A stretch of 64,000 nucleotides of DNA. Source: DTU013 sp964512095 (GTDB lineage: Bacteria > Bacillota > Clostridia > Acetivibrionales > DTU013). The translations under genes and the position numbers were made by a program. How positions within the stretch are numbered: the stretch's first letter is position 1; the number at the start of each line of letters is the position of its first letter. Below, one piece after another: positions 7,536 to 16,286 of the stretch. Location of the stretch: NCBI GenBank assembly GCA_964512095.1, contig CAZEIH010000010.1, positions 1-64,000 of the forward strand, in the 5' to 3' direction. A model generated the notes under the pieces. It did not search any database and was not told the DNA's origin. It was given only the letters and a program-made list of their open reading frames with translations.

Positions 7536-8183
7536 TCATCCTCTTAGTCCAATAATCAATTCCACTTCACCTTTGCCCATATTAAGGCTTTTAGCTATTT
7601 CTGTGCCCTCCATGCCTTGTTTGGAAAGACGTAGTACCTCTGAATGCTTGCTATTAAAAGGAATGACCTTGTCTCGTCTACTTTTTATAGTCTTAGATGG
7701 CATCGTCTCACTCCTGCTGTATGCCTCTACTGCTGCTACAGAGTTTTGGGGCAATACACTACCTGTATCGCTCTGCCTTTGGGCTTTAGTAGCTTCACCA
7801 GCCATACTGTCTTTTGTTTCTATGACGGTATCATCGCTATCATCGCTGTCACCTTTTATGGATTTTTTACTTGTAGCAGTTATAGTCTTTGAAATAGCTG
7901 TAGCTTTGCTCTTCAGTGCGCTGATTTTTTCCTCTGCACCTTTGATACTAACATTTAGCTCCTCATTTTTTTCATCGATTTGACTGACAATATAGTCAGA
8001 AAAACGATTAAGCTCGTCTATCATCTGTTCTGCATCGTTTATGATTTCGACAAGTTCTTGTTTTTTATCATCAAAGGTTTTTCGGAAAATAAAGACACTC
8101 TTTTTATCGATTAAAATAAGAATAATAGAAACTAAGACCAATAGTATTCCGACAAAAATCAGGCTGACATAAAATCCACTCAT
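7536..8183 (-). CDS. SwrB-like/DUF6115-type membrane coiled-coil protein
   Basis: The start is the internal ATG at 8183, preceded by GAGGTGG and directly followed by a membrane segment (MSGFYVSLIFVGILLVLV, about residues 3-26). The 215-residue protein continues with a charged coiled coil (about 35-105), a low-complexity Ser/Asp region (KGDSDDSDD), and a C-terminal helical motif (VLRLSKQGMEGTEIAKSL, then GKGEVELI) like a small helix-turn-helix. This architecture and its place after sigD resemble SwrB of Bacillus, which promotes assembly of the flagellar export gate. The assignment is inferred from layout and the C-terminal motif. Confidence 0.6.
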   Translation of the reverse strand: MSGFYVSLIFVGILLVLVSIILILIDKKSVFIFRKTFDDKKQELVEIINDAEQMIDELNRFSDYIVSQIDEKNEELNVSIKGAEEKISALKSKATAISKTITATSKKSIKGDSDDSDDTVIETKDSMAGEATKAQRQSDTGSVLPQNSVAAVEAYSRSETMPSKTIKSRRDKVIPFNSKHSEVLRLSKQGMEGTEIAKSLNMGKGEVELIIGLRG

Positions 8184-8310
8184 TCTTCCACCTCGCATTA
8201 GCTGGCATACAAGCTTCACGCTTTTATGTACAATTCCTGCTTGTGTGTCAACTGTTTCTCATTCGTATGATTAGTAGCTTGGATAAAGCCCAAGCAAAAC
8301 TAAAAACTAC

Positions 8311-8634
8311 TCAAATCTTTATGTCTATGGTACTTGTCCTAATAGGTCTCCCGGTCTGCTTGCCATCCTTCTCACCGGATGCCTCCCTTTCCTTCTCCCC
8401 TTTTTTCTCTTTTTCATTTTGTTGACTACTATCCCTCTGTCTCTCATTTATCCGCGCTTCTTGGGCCTTTGATTTTGAATACACTTGCTTAAGTGTATCC
8501 TCAGCATTGTCCTGCATCGCTGTTGCCTGCTGCTGCGCAAGAGCTTGGTTTTTTTGCAGCTCGTCACTTCTCACCTTTGCAGCATCAATGGTCCTTGGTA
8601 TCATTACCTGGAAATCTACCGGTTTAACAGACAT
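8311..8634 (-). CDS. Conserved-looking hypothetical fla-operon protein, hydrophilic
   Basis: I do not recognise a named family. This 107-residue protein starts MSVKPVDFQVMIPRT, has a helical Gln/Ala-rich middle (QKNQALAQQQATAMQDN) and a long Lys/Glu-rich tail (NEKEKKGEKEREASGEKD) that is probably disordered. There is no membrane segment and no cysteine. It lies between fapA and the SwrB-like gene on the same strand, with a GAGG ribosome site just before the ATG. Similar short proteins occur next to fapA in clostridial flagellar operons, so a flagellar accessory role is likely but unproven. Confidence 0.65.
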   Translation of the reverse strand: MSVKPVDFQVMIPRTIDAAKVRSDELQKNQALAQQQATAMQDNAEDTLKQVYSKSKAQEARINERQRDSSQQNEKEKKGEKEREASGEKDGKQTGRPIRTSTIDIKI

Positions 8635-8674
8635 TTACCTCACATCCTTGTCCGGCGCCATAATGGAAACCCCT

Positions 8675-10297
8675 CTACCTGTCTATAGCGCCAACCCTAA
8701 TATCAGCTCCATCCCTATATAATGTGCAATACTGTAAATTTTCTTTAACATTCATCATACATGACCCTATCGCTACCTTCGTTCCTGGATAAATAGTGTT
8801 ATAGCATCTTATCTTCCCATAGGCTTCCTGCTGGAGTTTAGCATCTAGCTGATTCATTTCTTCCTTTAGCTCTACAAGCCTGTTAGAATAAAAAACCTTA
8901 GTTCTGACGCTTTTCACCATGATTTCTTTTTTTTCAGGAGATAAAGCATTTGCTAATTCCATCTTCTTGAGTATAGTTATTGCCTGATCTGCTTTTCTAA
9001 CATCCGTCTCTAACTGAATAATCTCATCTCTTACGGCCTTATATCTTTCTCTTACAGTAGGATCCACGCCGACCTCAATGTCTGTGACAGTTGCAAGATG
9101 AGAGCCTATAACCTTTGCTACGATTTCCTTGCCCACCTTGCAGGTACCTCCCACAAGTAGACCCTTTCTTCCTGAAAGCTCAAGCTTGTTGCCACACTTA
9201 ACATTACTATGCATAATTGCTTCAGCTTTTATATCGTTTTTCGCCTCGATATTGCTGTTTTCAATGTATCGTGAAATAATGTCCCCGCCGCTTTTGAGTT
9301 GGCCCTTCCCCATTCCCTGCATTCCTCTGCGGAGAATAATATCGCCTTCGGCTTTAATGATTGCTCCCTCAACTACTCCCATGACCTCAACATTACCACC
9401 GGCTTCTATAACAAATCCGGATAGAACATTTCCTCTTACTGACACATTGCCTATAAAATTAATATTTCCAGTTGAATTATCTACGTCAGCCTGAACCTCA
9501 TATGTTGCAAATACACTGACCTTTCCATCCAAATAGCTTATTTGTCCGCTGATAACGGATAAAAGACTGGTGCCATCTTCTGAAATTACAACATTACGTC
9601 CCCTTGGTAGGGGAACAGGTTTTCCACTTAATGCCGCCAGACTTTTCCCCAATACTGTTTTACCGGGCTTTCCTGGTACAGGGGGAATCAGAGTACACAG
9701 TACCTGATCCTTCTGTGCACTCTGAATCAGGTTTAGCTCTCTGAAGTCCACGCGTCCATCATCTAATATTGTAGGCTTGCTTTCTCTTTTAGTGTCAAAA
9801 TGAAACTGTACCTTCCCATTGTGCCCATTAGCAGATGGAGTGCCTTCTGCTACACATATCATTTCATTAAACACAGGATATTTAACAATAGTCTCTATAG
9901 TCGCTTTGTTAATTCCATGAATAACGCCATTTTCTAAAAGGGCTTCAAGAACCTCCTCCACCGTCACCATTCTTCCGTTATCTGGTGGGCTAAATGTGAT
10001 ATAGGCCTTCATTTTATCCTGGGATGTTGTTACATCCACTGTTGCGTTAATTTTGACTTCCTCCTGAGGACCAGCAATTTTTACAGGGTTTTTTTCAGCC
10101 TTTTTTACAGCAAGCTCAAGTATATCCTTGTCAAAGCTCCTTATCCTTTTTCGATTAAGACGCTCAATAACTTCTCTTGTATCAAGTCTTCTCCCGTTAG
10201 CCTCTGATGGATAAACGCAAATATATATACCGTCATTTTTAAACAGCAATTCATAAAAGCCATCATTAATGTTTCTCCCGGTGTTGTTGCGATTCAT
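8675..10297 (-). CDS. FapA/DUF342 family polymer-like beta-solenoid protein
   Basis: The 540-residue product has the DUF342/FapA layout. An N-terminal domain (about 1-190) leads to a central right-handed beta-helix (about 240-400) with regular hydrophobic/Gly repeats such as NINFIGNVSVRGNVLSGF, IEAGGNVEVMGVV and GGDIISRYIENSNI. A C-terminal coiled-coil segment with K-A-D-Q-A-I-T-I-L-K-K and a beta tail follow. FapA proteins are described as cytoplasmic factors affecting flagellar assembly or cell polarity; the mechanism is not settled. The start ATG follows GGGGAGA. It sits 44 bases after sigD in the same operon, consistent with a flagellar role. Confidence 0.8.
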   Translation of the reverse strand: MNRNNTGRNINDGFYELLFKNDGIYICVYPSEANGRRLDTREVIERLNRKRIRSFDKDILELAVKKAEKNPVKIAGPQEEVKINATVDVTTSQDKMKAYITFSPPDNGRMVTVEEVLEALLENGVIHGINKATIETIVKYPVFNEMICVAEGTPSANGHNGKVQFHFDTKRESKPTILDDGRVDFRELNLIQSAQKDQVLCTLIPPVPGKPGKTVLGKSLAALSGKPVPLPRGRNVVISEDGTSLLSVISGQISYLDGKVSVFATYEVQADVDNSTGNINFIGNVSVRGNVLSGFVIEAGGNVEVMGVVEGAIIKAEGDIILRRGMQGMGKGQLKSGGDIISRYIENSNIEAKNDIKAEAIMHSNVKCGNKLELSGRKGLLVGGTCKVGKEIVAKVIGSHLATVTDIEVGVDPTVRERYKAVRDEIIQLETDVRKADQAITILKKMELANALSPEKKEIMVKSVRTKVFYSNRLVELKEEMNQLDAKLQQEAYGKIRCYNTIYPGTKVAIGSCMMNVKENLQYCTLYRDGADIRVGAIDR

Positions 10298-10341
10298 TTG
10301 GAATCTCCCCTAAAAGCACTCTTGTCTATATGTTAAATACA

Positions 10342-11115
10342 CTAATCACTAAGTAGTAAGGATTTTTGTCTAGCTAGCTTGCCTCTCAGGCGCATTATTG
10401 CCTTTGTGTGAAGCTGTGATATCCTTGATTCGGACACCTTCATTATCGCACTTATCTCCTTAAGTGTCAATTCTTCGAAGTAGTACAGAGTTAGGACCAT
10501 TTTCTCCTTTTCAGGAAGCTTGTCTATGGAATCTCCAAGAATCTCACTCAGCTCATTAAGTTCTGCTTCATGCTCAGGTCGGTCCTGCTTGCTACTGCTA
10601 ATTGAGTTCATCCCAATTTCGTAATTCTGTTCAAGGAAATCCTCTAGCGATACCATAGATGATACATTTACCTCGTTAAGAAGCTTATGAAAGTCGTCCA
10701 TTGAAATATTCAGTTTTTCTGCTATGTCCTTGTCTGAAGCAGAACGGCCCAGTTCATTCTCCACTTCCCTATAGGCCTTCTCCAGCTCCTTGTTCTTTTG
10801 TCTAAGAGATCTTGGAACCCAATCCATTTCTCTTATACTGTCAATAATTGATCCTCTTATCCTCAATGAAGCATAAGTCTCAAATTTGACACCTTTGTTC
10901 AAATCAAATTTATCAATGGCATCTATAAGACCAAAAACTCCAAAGCTGACCAAATCATCATACTCAACATTTGAGCCAAAATAAATGTTAAGCCTGCCTG
11001 CAATAAATTTAATCAGATGGGAGTACTCAAGAATCAAGGCTTCTCTAATAGACAGATCCCTTGTCTCCTGGTATTGCTTCCAAAGCTCTCTTTGATTATT
11101 TATATTGGTTGGCAT
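10342..11115 (-). CDS. sigD: RNA polymerase sigma factor for flagellar genes (FliA/SigD/WhiG family)
   Basis: This 257-residue sigma-70 family protein has region 2 at about 25-95 (including DDLVSFGVFGLIDAIDKFD and FETYASLRIRGSIIDSIR), region 3 (SLRQKNKELEKAYREVE onward) and region 4 (LPEKEKMVLTLYYFEEL, LKEISAIMKVSESRISQL). The arrangement is that of sigma-28, which transcribes late flagellar and chemotaxis genes and is normally held by FlgM (no flgM in this window). It lies near the 3' end of the fla/che operon, as sigD does in Bacillus, so its amount depends on transcription through the long operon. The start ATG has GGGGAT upstream. Confidence 0.93.
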   Translation of the reverse strand: MPTNINNQRELWKQYQETRDLSIREALILEYSHLIKFIAGRLNIYFGSNVEYDDLVSFGVFGLIDAIDKFDLNKGVKFETYASLRIRGSIIDSIREMDWVPRSLRQKNKELEKAYREVENELGRSASDKDIAEKLNISMDDFHKLLNEVNVSSMVSLEDFLEQNYEIGMNSISSSKQDRPEHEAELNELSEILGDSIDKLPEKEKMVLTLYYFEELTLKEISAIMKVSESRISQLHTKAIMRLRGKLARQKSLLLSD

Positions 11116-11136
11116 TTACATCCCCCGTAAGCTTTT

Positions 11137-11529
11137 TTACTCCTCTGCTTTCGTTCTTATAGCCTTAGCTAGGTCCATAGGCTCAAAAGCGTCCTGCTTC
11201 TCGTCACCTACTGCCATGTTTATGGTAGATGTTGCATCTAAGTTATTCCCGATCATAGAAGCTCTAACCTCAGCCATTTTTTCTTCTCTCAGTTTTCTTA
11301 ACCTCAGATCCTCTTCCCTCTTCTTCTCTCGCTTTATAATTGCACTTTGTCTCGCCACAGAATATATAGTATTTCTTATATATACCCCCAAAACAAAAAA
11401 TACTACCATCATCACTGCCATCCGAATATAGATCGTCTGACTATCTATTCCTGCCGCGTAGCTGATGACTCCGGCTAAAATCGAAGCCATACAGCCAGAC
11501 AAAAACGGAAGTTTCCGGATGCGTTCCAT
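11137..11529 (-). CDS. Hypothetical membrane protein between cheD and sigD
   Basis: I do not recognise a family. The 130-residue protein has two hydrophobic segments (about residues 9-28 and 32-50), then a strongly basic/acidic helix (IIKREKKREEDLRLRKLREE, about 63-83) and a soluble tail. The orientation would put a charged coiled coil in the cytoplasm. GGAGAT precedes the ATG, and its start lies two bases after the cheD stop, so the genes are translationally close. Bacillus has no equivalent gene at this place. A motility accessory role is inferred only from position. Confidence 0.65.
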   Translation of the reverse strand: MERIRKLPFLSGCMASILAGVISYAAGIDSQTIYIRMAVMMVVFFVLGVYIRNTIYSVARQSAIIKREKKREEDLRLRKLREEKMAEVRASMIGNNLDATSTINMAVGDEKQDAFEPMDLAKAIRTKAEE

Positions 11530-11531
11530 AT

Positions 11532-12017
11532 CTAAATCTCCTTTATGCCATGACCGATTGTCTTAATCATAAGCTTCCCGTCCTCAGAATGTATTTCTAT
11601 CGTCCTTCCATGATTTCCCCCAGTATCCTCTGATATAATTGGGATTTTAAGCTGGTGTAGTATCTCTTTTGATGCAACTACATTTCTTGCTCCTATTCTC
11701 AGCATTTCTGAGGCATCATTAAATGAGAACATTTGTGCGCCACCTGCTAGCTTTGCAATTATTCTAGACTTGATAGCACCTATTGAAACCATATCCTCTA
11801 TAAGCTTAACAATGGCAGTATCAGCAAACTTTGCCTTATTACTATTATTTCGGGCTTGTTGGCTTGAGGGAAGCATGATATGAGCCAATCCTACCACCTT
11901 CCTGATAGGATCATAAAGTGCTATCCCTACACACGAACCCAGCCCAAGTGTTGTTATTACGCAAGGGTGTAAAGATGACTGCAAGTCAGCCATCCCTACC
12001 TTAATCAATTTGCTCAT
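11532..12017 (-). CDS. cheD: Chemoreceptor glutamine deamidase CheD
   Basis: The 161-residue protein matches the CheD fold. The catalytic Cys lies in LGLGSCVGIALYDP (about residues 25-38) and the His in GLAHIMLP (about 44-51), with a conserved Thr/Gly-rich core later. CheD deamidates receptor glutamines and binds CheC, raising CheC activity toward phospho-CheY. The ATG overlaps the cheC stop (TAATG), so the two partners are translationally coupled. Confidence 0.93.
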   Translation of the reverse strand: MSKLIKVGMADLQSSLHPCVITTLGLGSCVGIALYDPIRKVVGLAHIMLPSSQQARNNSNKAKFADTAIVKLIEDMVSIGAIKSRIIAKLAGGAQMFSFNDASEMLRIGARNVVASKEILHQLKIPIISEDTGGNHGRTIEIHSEDGKLMIKTIGHGIKEI

Positions 12018-12640
12018 TAGCAGTTAACTCCTAAAGCCTTCAACAGTATATCATAGGTATCATGGTCAGGCACCAGGAAGAAATCTCCTACAACTCTGGC
12101 ACGACCTTCTGAAAACTCTGTCTCAATATAAAGAACGGTGTCTCCAACCTTCCCAAATTCTATGGCAGGTACGCTCAATATTGCGCCGGCCATATCAATT
12201 GCAAGATCAGGCACTGAAGATATTATTTTCAGGTTAGTAAGTGCTGAAAGAGATGACAAATATGATCCTGCAAGTATATTGCCAATTTCCTTCAATGCAG
12301 ATATCTCAATTTCAGAAAACTCGCTTTGCTGTGTATCTGCAGGTCTACCCATAAGCATATTAACAAGTACTGCCGCTGCCTGCTGCTGAAGGATGAACAT
12401 TATGTTACCTGTAAGGTCCCCACTAACCTTCAAAAGTATCCCTACTACCGGGATTTCAGCACCGCCCAGAGTATCACTAACCTCTTTGAATTCCAGTATC
12501 TTCGCTCTTGGAACATCCATGTCTATCTTTCTGTTTAGAAGCTTGGCTAGTGCTGTTGCGGCATTACCCGCACCAATATTCCCAATTTCACTTAAAACAT
12601 CAAGATGCATTTTGTTTAAGTTGTTGATATCTGTAACCAT
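12017..12640 (-). CDS. cheC: CheY-P phosphatase CheC
   Basis: The 207-residue protein carries two CheC active-site helices, each with the E-I-G-N-I motif: LSEIGNIGAGNAATALAKL (about 15-33) and LKEIGNILAGSYLSSLS (about 113-129). Glu and Asn of these motifs catalyse CheY-P hydrolysis. Length and fold are normal. CheC is coupled to cheD downstream, fitting the CheC-CheD complex of the Bacillus adaptation system. The related phosphatase domain also occurs in FliY in this operon. Confidence 0.93.
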   Translation of the reverse strand: MVTDINNLNKMHLDVLSEIGNIGAGNAATALAKLLNRKIDMDVPRAKILEFKEVSDTLGGAEIPVVGILLKVSGDLTGNIMFILQQQAAAVLVNMLMGRPADTQQSEFSEIEISALKEIGNILAGSYLSSLSALTNLKIISSVPDLAIDMAGAILSVPAIEFGKVGDTVLYIETEFSEGRARVVGDFFLVPDHDTYDILLKALGVNC

Positions 12641-12680
12641 ATCATACTCTCCTGTTTATTACATTACTTTCGGGTGGTAG

Positions 12681-13133
12681 CTAAGATTCTTCTAATGATA
12701 CCAGCTTTTCAAGATTCAGTAAAGTAATAATCCTGTCATTCGACTTTCCTACACCGGTTATGTAATCAAGAGAATGCTCCCCCGTAATATTTGCAATGTT
12801 TTCTGTAGTATCTTCTGTGAGCTCAATAACCTCAGCAACAGAATCAACTATTATTCCAACAGAAAAATCCTCAAATTTTACTATAATTACCTTTGTATCC
12901 TCATCATATATATCATCACCCAGGCCAAATCTCAACCTAAGACTTACTACTGGTATAATATCGCCTCTCAGGTTTATAACACCCTTAACAAATAAAGGTA
13001 GCTTTGGTACTCTGGCAATACTCATATCTTTTTCGATTATGGTAGTAATTCTATTTATGTCTATACCAAATTCATTGGTATCCAGCTTAAAAATTAGATG
13101 TTTTTTAGCTTCGGATAGATTCTTGTTTGCCAT
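12681..13133 (-). CDS. cheW: Chemotaxis coupling protein CheW
   Basis: This 150-residue single CheW domain bridges receptors and CheA at the membrane array. Diagnostic segments are LPLFVKGVINLRGDIIPVV (about 45-63), VIIVKFEDFSVGIIVDSV and ITGVGKSNDRIITLLNLEKL near the end. GAGGAAGG precedes the ATG. It lies between cheA and cheC with a short spacer, as in Bacillus. Confidence 0.93.
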   Translation of the reverse strand: MANKNLSEAKKHLIFKLDTNEFGIDINRITTIIEKDMSIARVPKLPLFVKGVINLRGDIIPVVSLRLRFGLGDDIYDEDTKVIIVKFEDFSVGIIVDSVAEVIELTEDTTENIANITGEHSLDYITGVGKSNDRIITLLNLEKLVSLEES

Positions 13134-13161
13134 TGTCGCACCTTCCTCTCAATACTTTATA

Positions 13162-15219
13162 CTAATTCGCTAATGCATTTACGTCAAGTATAAGTGCTAC
13201 ATTCCCGTCACCTAGTATGGTGGCACTGGTTATATACTTAATACCAGAAAGGAACTTGCCCAGTGACTTCTGAACGATTTCCTGCTGCCCGATTACTTTG
13301 TCAACAACAAAGCCTGTGAGTCTCTCACCCTTCTTAACAATAACTAATGTCATTATCTTTTGATCTTCAGAATTCTCCCTTGGAACCTCAAGAACCTCAT
13401 CAAGCCGTACTATCGGGATAACTGTATTCCTGTACATTACAACCTCTTGCTTCTGAACAGTTTTAATGTCTGTAGGCAATATATTGGTTATTTTCTGTAC
13501 AGAGCTAAGCTGTATTGCATATTTTTCATCTCCTATTATTACCAGCAAAGCCTGTATGATAGCAAGAGTGAGAGGCAATCTTATGAAGAATTTGCTTCCG
13601 TAGCCAAACTCTGTCTCTACCTCAACTATGCCGCCAAGAGTTTCTATCTTTGTCTTTACTACATCAAGCCCAACCCCTCTGCCTGAAAGATCAGATATGT
13701 GGTCAGCTGTGCTGAAACTCGCTTTGAACAGGAAATCAACTATGTCCTTTTTGGTAAGGGTGGCAGCTACATCCTTGGTTACTAGTCCACGGTCTATAGC
13801 CTTATTCTTAACCTTTTCAGTATCGATTCCTTGACCGTCATCCCCTACCTCAATAACAACGTTATTACCATCCTGATAGGCCTTCAGTTCAATCCTTCCA
13901 TGTTCTGGTTTTCCACGCCTCTTCCTTTCCTCCTTCGACTCTATTCCATGATCACAGGAATTTCTCAGTAAATGAATGAGTGGATCACCAATCTCATCTA
14001 TGACAGTCCTGTCCAGTTCAGTATCTTCACCAGACATTACGAGCTCTAAATCCTTGCATAGCTCCTTTGATATGTCACGAATCATTCTTGGAAAACGGTT
14101 AAAAACAGTCTCTACAGGCACCATTCTTACTTTCATTACAGCGTCGTGGAGATTTGTTGTAATTCTTTCCAAATACTCAATAGCCTCCATATACTCCTGT
14201 GACCTATCTATACCGCCAAGATCCCCAAGCCTTGTTTTTTGTATTATCAGCTCGCTAACAAGGTTAAGAAGTACATCTAGCCTGTCGATGTCAACCCTTA
14301 CCGTCTTGCCTGTCTTTGTCTTCTTAACGGCTGCTTCATTCTTTTCAGCCACCTTGGTGACGCCTAACTTATTGGCATCGGTGCCGTAGCTCTTTTCGAG
14401 TGGAGATGATGTTTTAGTGGCCATTACTACACTGTTTCTTTCCTTGATGGTTTTTATTATGACCTCATCGACTTCAGCTATAGAATTCAAGTCTTTGTTT
14501 AGTACATCAGCTTCTGCTTTTGTAAGTACAATTACAGTAAACTCAAAATCAAACTTTTCATCCTCAATATCCTGTACCTTTGGTTCTGACTTAATTATTT
14601 CCGAGTGCCTTTCAAGTGTTTTGAATATAATAAATGCTCTTGCTGACTTAAGTACACAGCCCTTGTTCAGCTTTACTGTAATCTGGAGCGCACTGTTACC
14701 CATATCAGCAGCTTTGTCAATAATATTTGTGTCATACTGGTCCAATATAAGATCCGACGAGTTATTACCACCTATACTGTCTTGAGTTGCCTGTGGCTGC
14801 TCCTGATCAGGTTTCTGCTCCATGCTTCCACTGTTCTTGTTTTTCAGTAGCTCTGACAGTGCATTTATTAGTTCTGTATTATCATTAGTGCCTTCCTGGC
14901 TGGTTTCAATAACCTTGGCATTGTATCCTTCCAGAGCGTCCAGACATTTGAACAGCAGGTCGATGAGATCTGTGTCTACTTTGATTTCATTGCTTCTCAA
15001 AGCTTGCAGAACATCTTCCATATCATGTGTCAATCTGGACATCCTGGTATAGCCCATAGTGCCTGACATACCTTTGAGTGTGTGAGCTACTCTGAATATC
15101 TCATTGAGCACTGAAGTATCTTCAGGGTTCTTTTCCATTTGAAGCAAACACTGGTTCAAACTTTGCAAATGCTCTTTGGTTTCTTCAATAAAAATTTCTA
15201 AGTATTGACTCATATCCAT
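13162..15219 (-). CDS. cheA: Chemotaxis histidine kinase CheA
   Basis: The 685-residue kinase has all expected domains in order. HPt carries phospho-acceptor His46 in RVAHTLKGMSG. A CheY-binding P2-like region lies around 175-265. The dimerisation helices begin at RVDIDRLDVLLNLVSELI (about 310). The ATPase has the N-box LLRNSCDHGIE and Gly boxes DDGQGID and GRGVGLDVV. A CheW-like regulatory domain follows (about 545-680). The Q-rich linker after HPt (KPDQEQPQATQD) is ordinary. The ATG overlaps the cheB stop, giving translational coupling. Confidence 0.95.
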   Translation of the reverse strand: MDMSQYLEIFIEETKEHLQSLNQCLLQMEKNPEDTSVLNEIFRVAHTLKGMSGTMGYTRMSRLTHDMEDVLQALRSNEIKVDTDLIDLLFKCLDALEGYNAKVIETSQEGTNDNTELINALSELLKNKNSGSMEQKPDQEQPQATQDSIGGNNSSDLILDQYDTNIIDKAADMGNSALQITVKLNKGCVLKSARAFIIFKTLERHSEIIKSEPKVQDIEDEKFDFEFTVIVLTKAEADVLNKDLNSIAEVDEVIIKTIKERNSVVMATKTSSPLEKSYGTDANKLGVTKVAEKNEAAVKKTKTGKTVRVDIDRLDVLLNLVSELIIQKTRLGDLGGIDRSQEYMEAIEYLERITTNLHDAVMKVRMVPVETVFNRFPRMIRDISKELCKDLELVMSGEDTELDRTVIDEIGDPLIHLLRNSCDHGIESKEERKRRGKPEHGRIELKAYQDGNNVVIEVGDDGQGIDTEKVKNKAIDRGLVTKDVAATLTKKDIVDFLFKASFSTADHISDLSGRGVGLDVVKTKIETLGGIVEVETEFGYGSKFFIRLPLTLAIIQALLVIIGDEKYAIQLSSVQKITNILPTDIKTVQKQEVVMYRNTVIPIVRLDEVLEVPRENSEDQKIMTLVIVKKGERLTGFVVDKVIGQQEIVQKSLGKFLSGIKYITSATILGDGNVALILDVNALAN

Positions 15220-16283
15220 TATTGCTCCACCCCCATATATTTTACTATGACACCTGCTATTTCCTTAAGTGGAACTATGGCATCCACCGCACCTGTACTT
15301 ACTGCCGACTTTGGCATTCCATATACTACACATGACAATTCATCCTGGCAAATAATTACTGCATTGTTGGCTTCCTTGATTTTTACGACTCCTTCCATAC
15401 CATCACTTCCCATACCAGTCATAATAATCCCAATAACATTAGGAAATCCTGTTTGTGCAATGGAATCCATCAGTGCATTAACTGCTGGTCTGTGGCCACT
15501 CATTGCCTTTTCCTTTGTAAGACGGATTTTCATAGTGTTATTCTTGCTTTTTTCAACTACCATATGAAAATCTCCAGGAGCTATATAGGCAAAGCCCGGC
15601 TTGATGGTCTCTGCTTCCTCGCCCTCCTTAACAGTTAATCCACTAAGTGTGTTGAGCCTGTCAGCCAAGGACTTAGTGAATCCCGGAGGCATATGCTGAA
15701 CAACGAGAACAGCCGCCGAAATATCCTCAGGTATATACGGTATGACCTCCTGCAAAGCCCTGGGCCCCCCTGTAGATGTTCCAATAACAATTAAGGCCTT
15801 CAGCTTTCTTTTCTTACTCTTTCCACGGACCAGAGCCGTTTCCTTCTTTGCTGTATGCTTTTTGCTTCGCCTGTTTTGAAGGATATCGTAAGCCATCCTT
15901 ATTTTTTCAAAAATCTCAGCCTTTTTCTCTTCTCCTGATATTTCAAATAGTCCTGTAGGTTTAGTAATAAAATCAATAGCACCCGATTCAAGGGCTTCTA
16001 TAGTCAACTTGCCTCCATTTACAGTCATGCTGCTTAGCATTATAACCGTGGCGTCGGTTATCTTCTGAATCTCTCTCAAGCAACTTAATCCATCCATAGA
16101 AGGCATATCTATGTCTAGTGTTATTACATCAGGCTTCATTTCTTTGACCCTATCAAGGGCTTCAAGTCCATTCCGGGCAGTGGCTACGACCTTAATATCC
16201 TTTGTACTGCCCATAATATCTGCCAACATTTTCCGCATAAAAGCTGAATCATCTACTACAAGGACTCCTATGGTTTTTGCCAT
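15219..16283 (-). CDS. cheB: Chemoreceptor methylesterase/deamidase CheB
   Basis: The 354-residue protein has an N-terminal receiver (phospho-acceptor Asp in TLDIDMPSMDG, about residue 56; Lys in ITKPTG) and a C-terminal methylesterase. The catalytic Ser is in GTSTGGPRAL, the His in VVQHMPPGFT and the Asp in TGMGSDGMEG. It removes methyl groups from receptors after phosphorylation by CheA. No cheR methyltransferase gene is found in this window, so it must lie elsewhere. cheB lies between the PilZ gene and cheA. Confidence 0.95.
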   Translation of the reverse strand: MAKTIGVLVVDDSAFMRKMLADIMGSTKDIKVVATARNGLEALDRVKEMKPDVITLDIDMPSMDGLSCLREIQKITDATVIMLSSMTVNGGKLTIEALESGAIDFITKPTGLFEISGEEKKAEIFEKIRMAYDILQNRRSKKHTAKKETALVRGKSKKRKLKALIVIGTSTGGPRALQEVIPYIPEDISAAVLVVQHMPPGFTKSLADRLNTLSGLTVKEGEEAETIKPGFAYIAPGDFHMVVEKSKNNTMKIRLTKEKAMSGHRPAVNALMDSIAQTGFPNVIGIIMTGMGSDGMEGVVKIKEANNAVIICQDELSCVVYGMPKSAVSTGAVDAIVPLKEIAGVIVKYMGVEQ

Positions 16284-16286
16284 TGA

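Noticed and set aside
14417..14785. Plus-strand hydrophobic frame inside cheA
   Set aside because: Antisense shadow of the kinase; the hydrophobic, Ser-rich pattern comes from complementing Lys/Glu codons.
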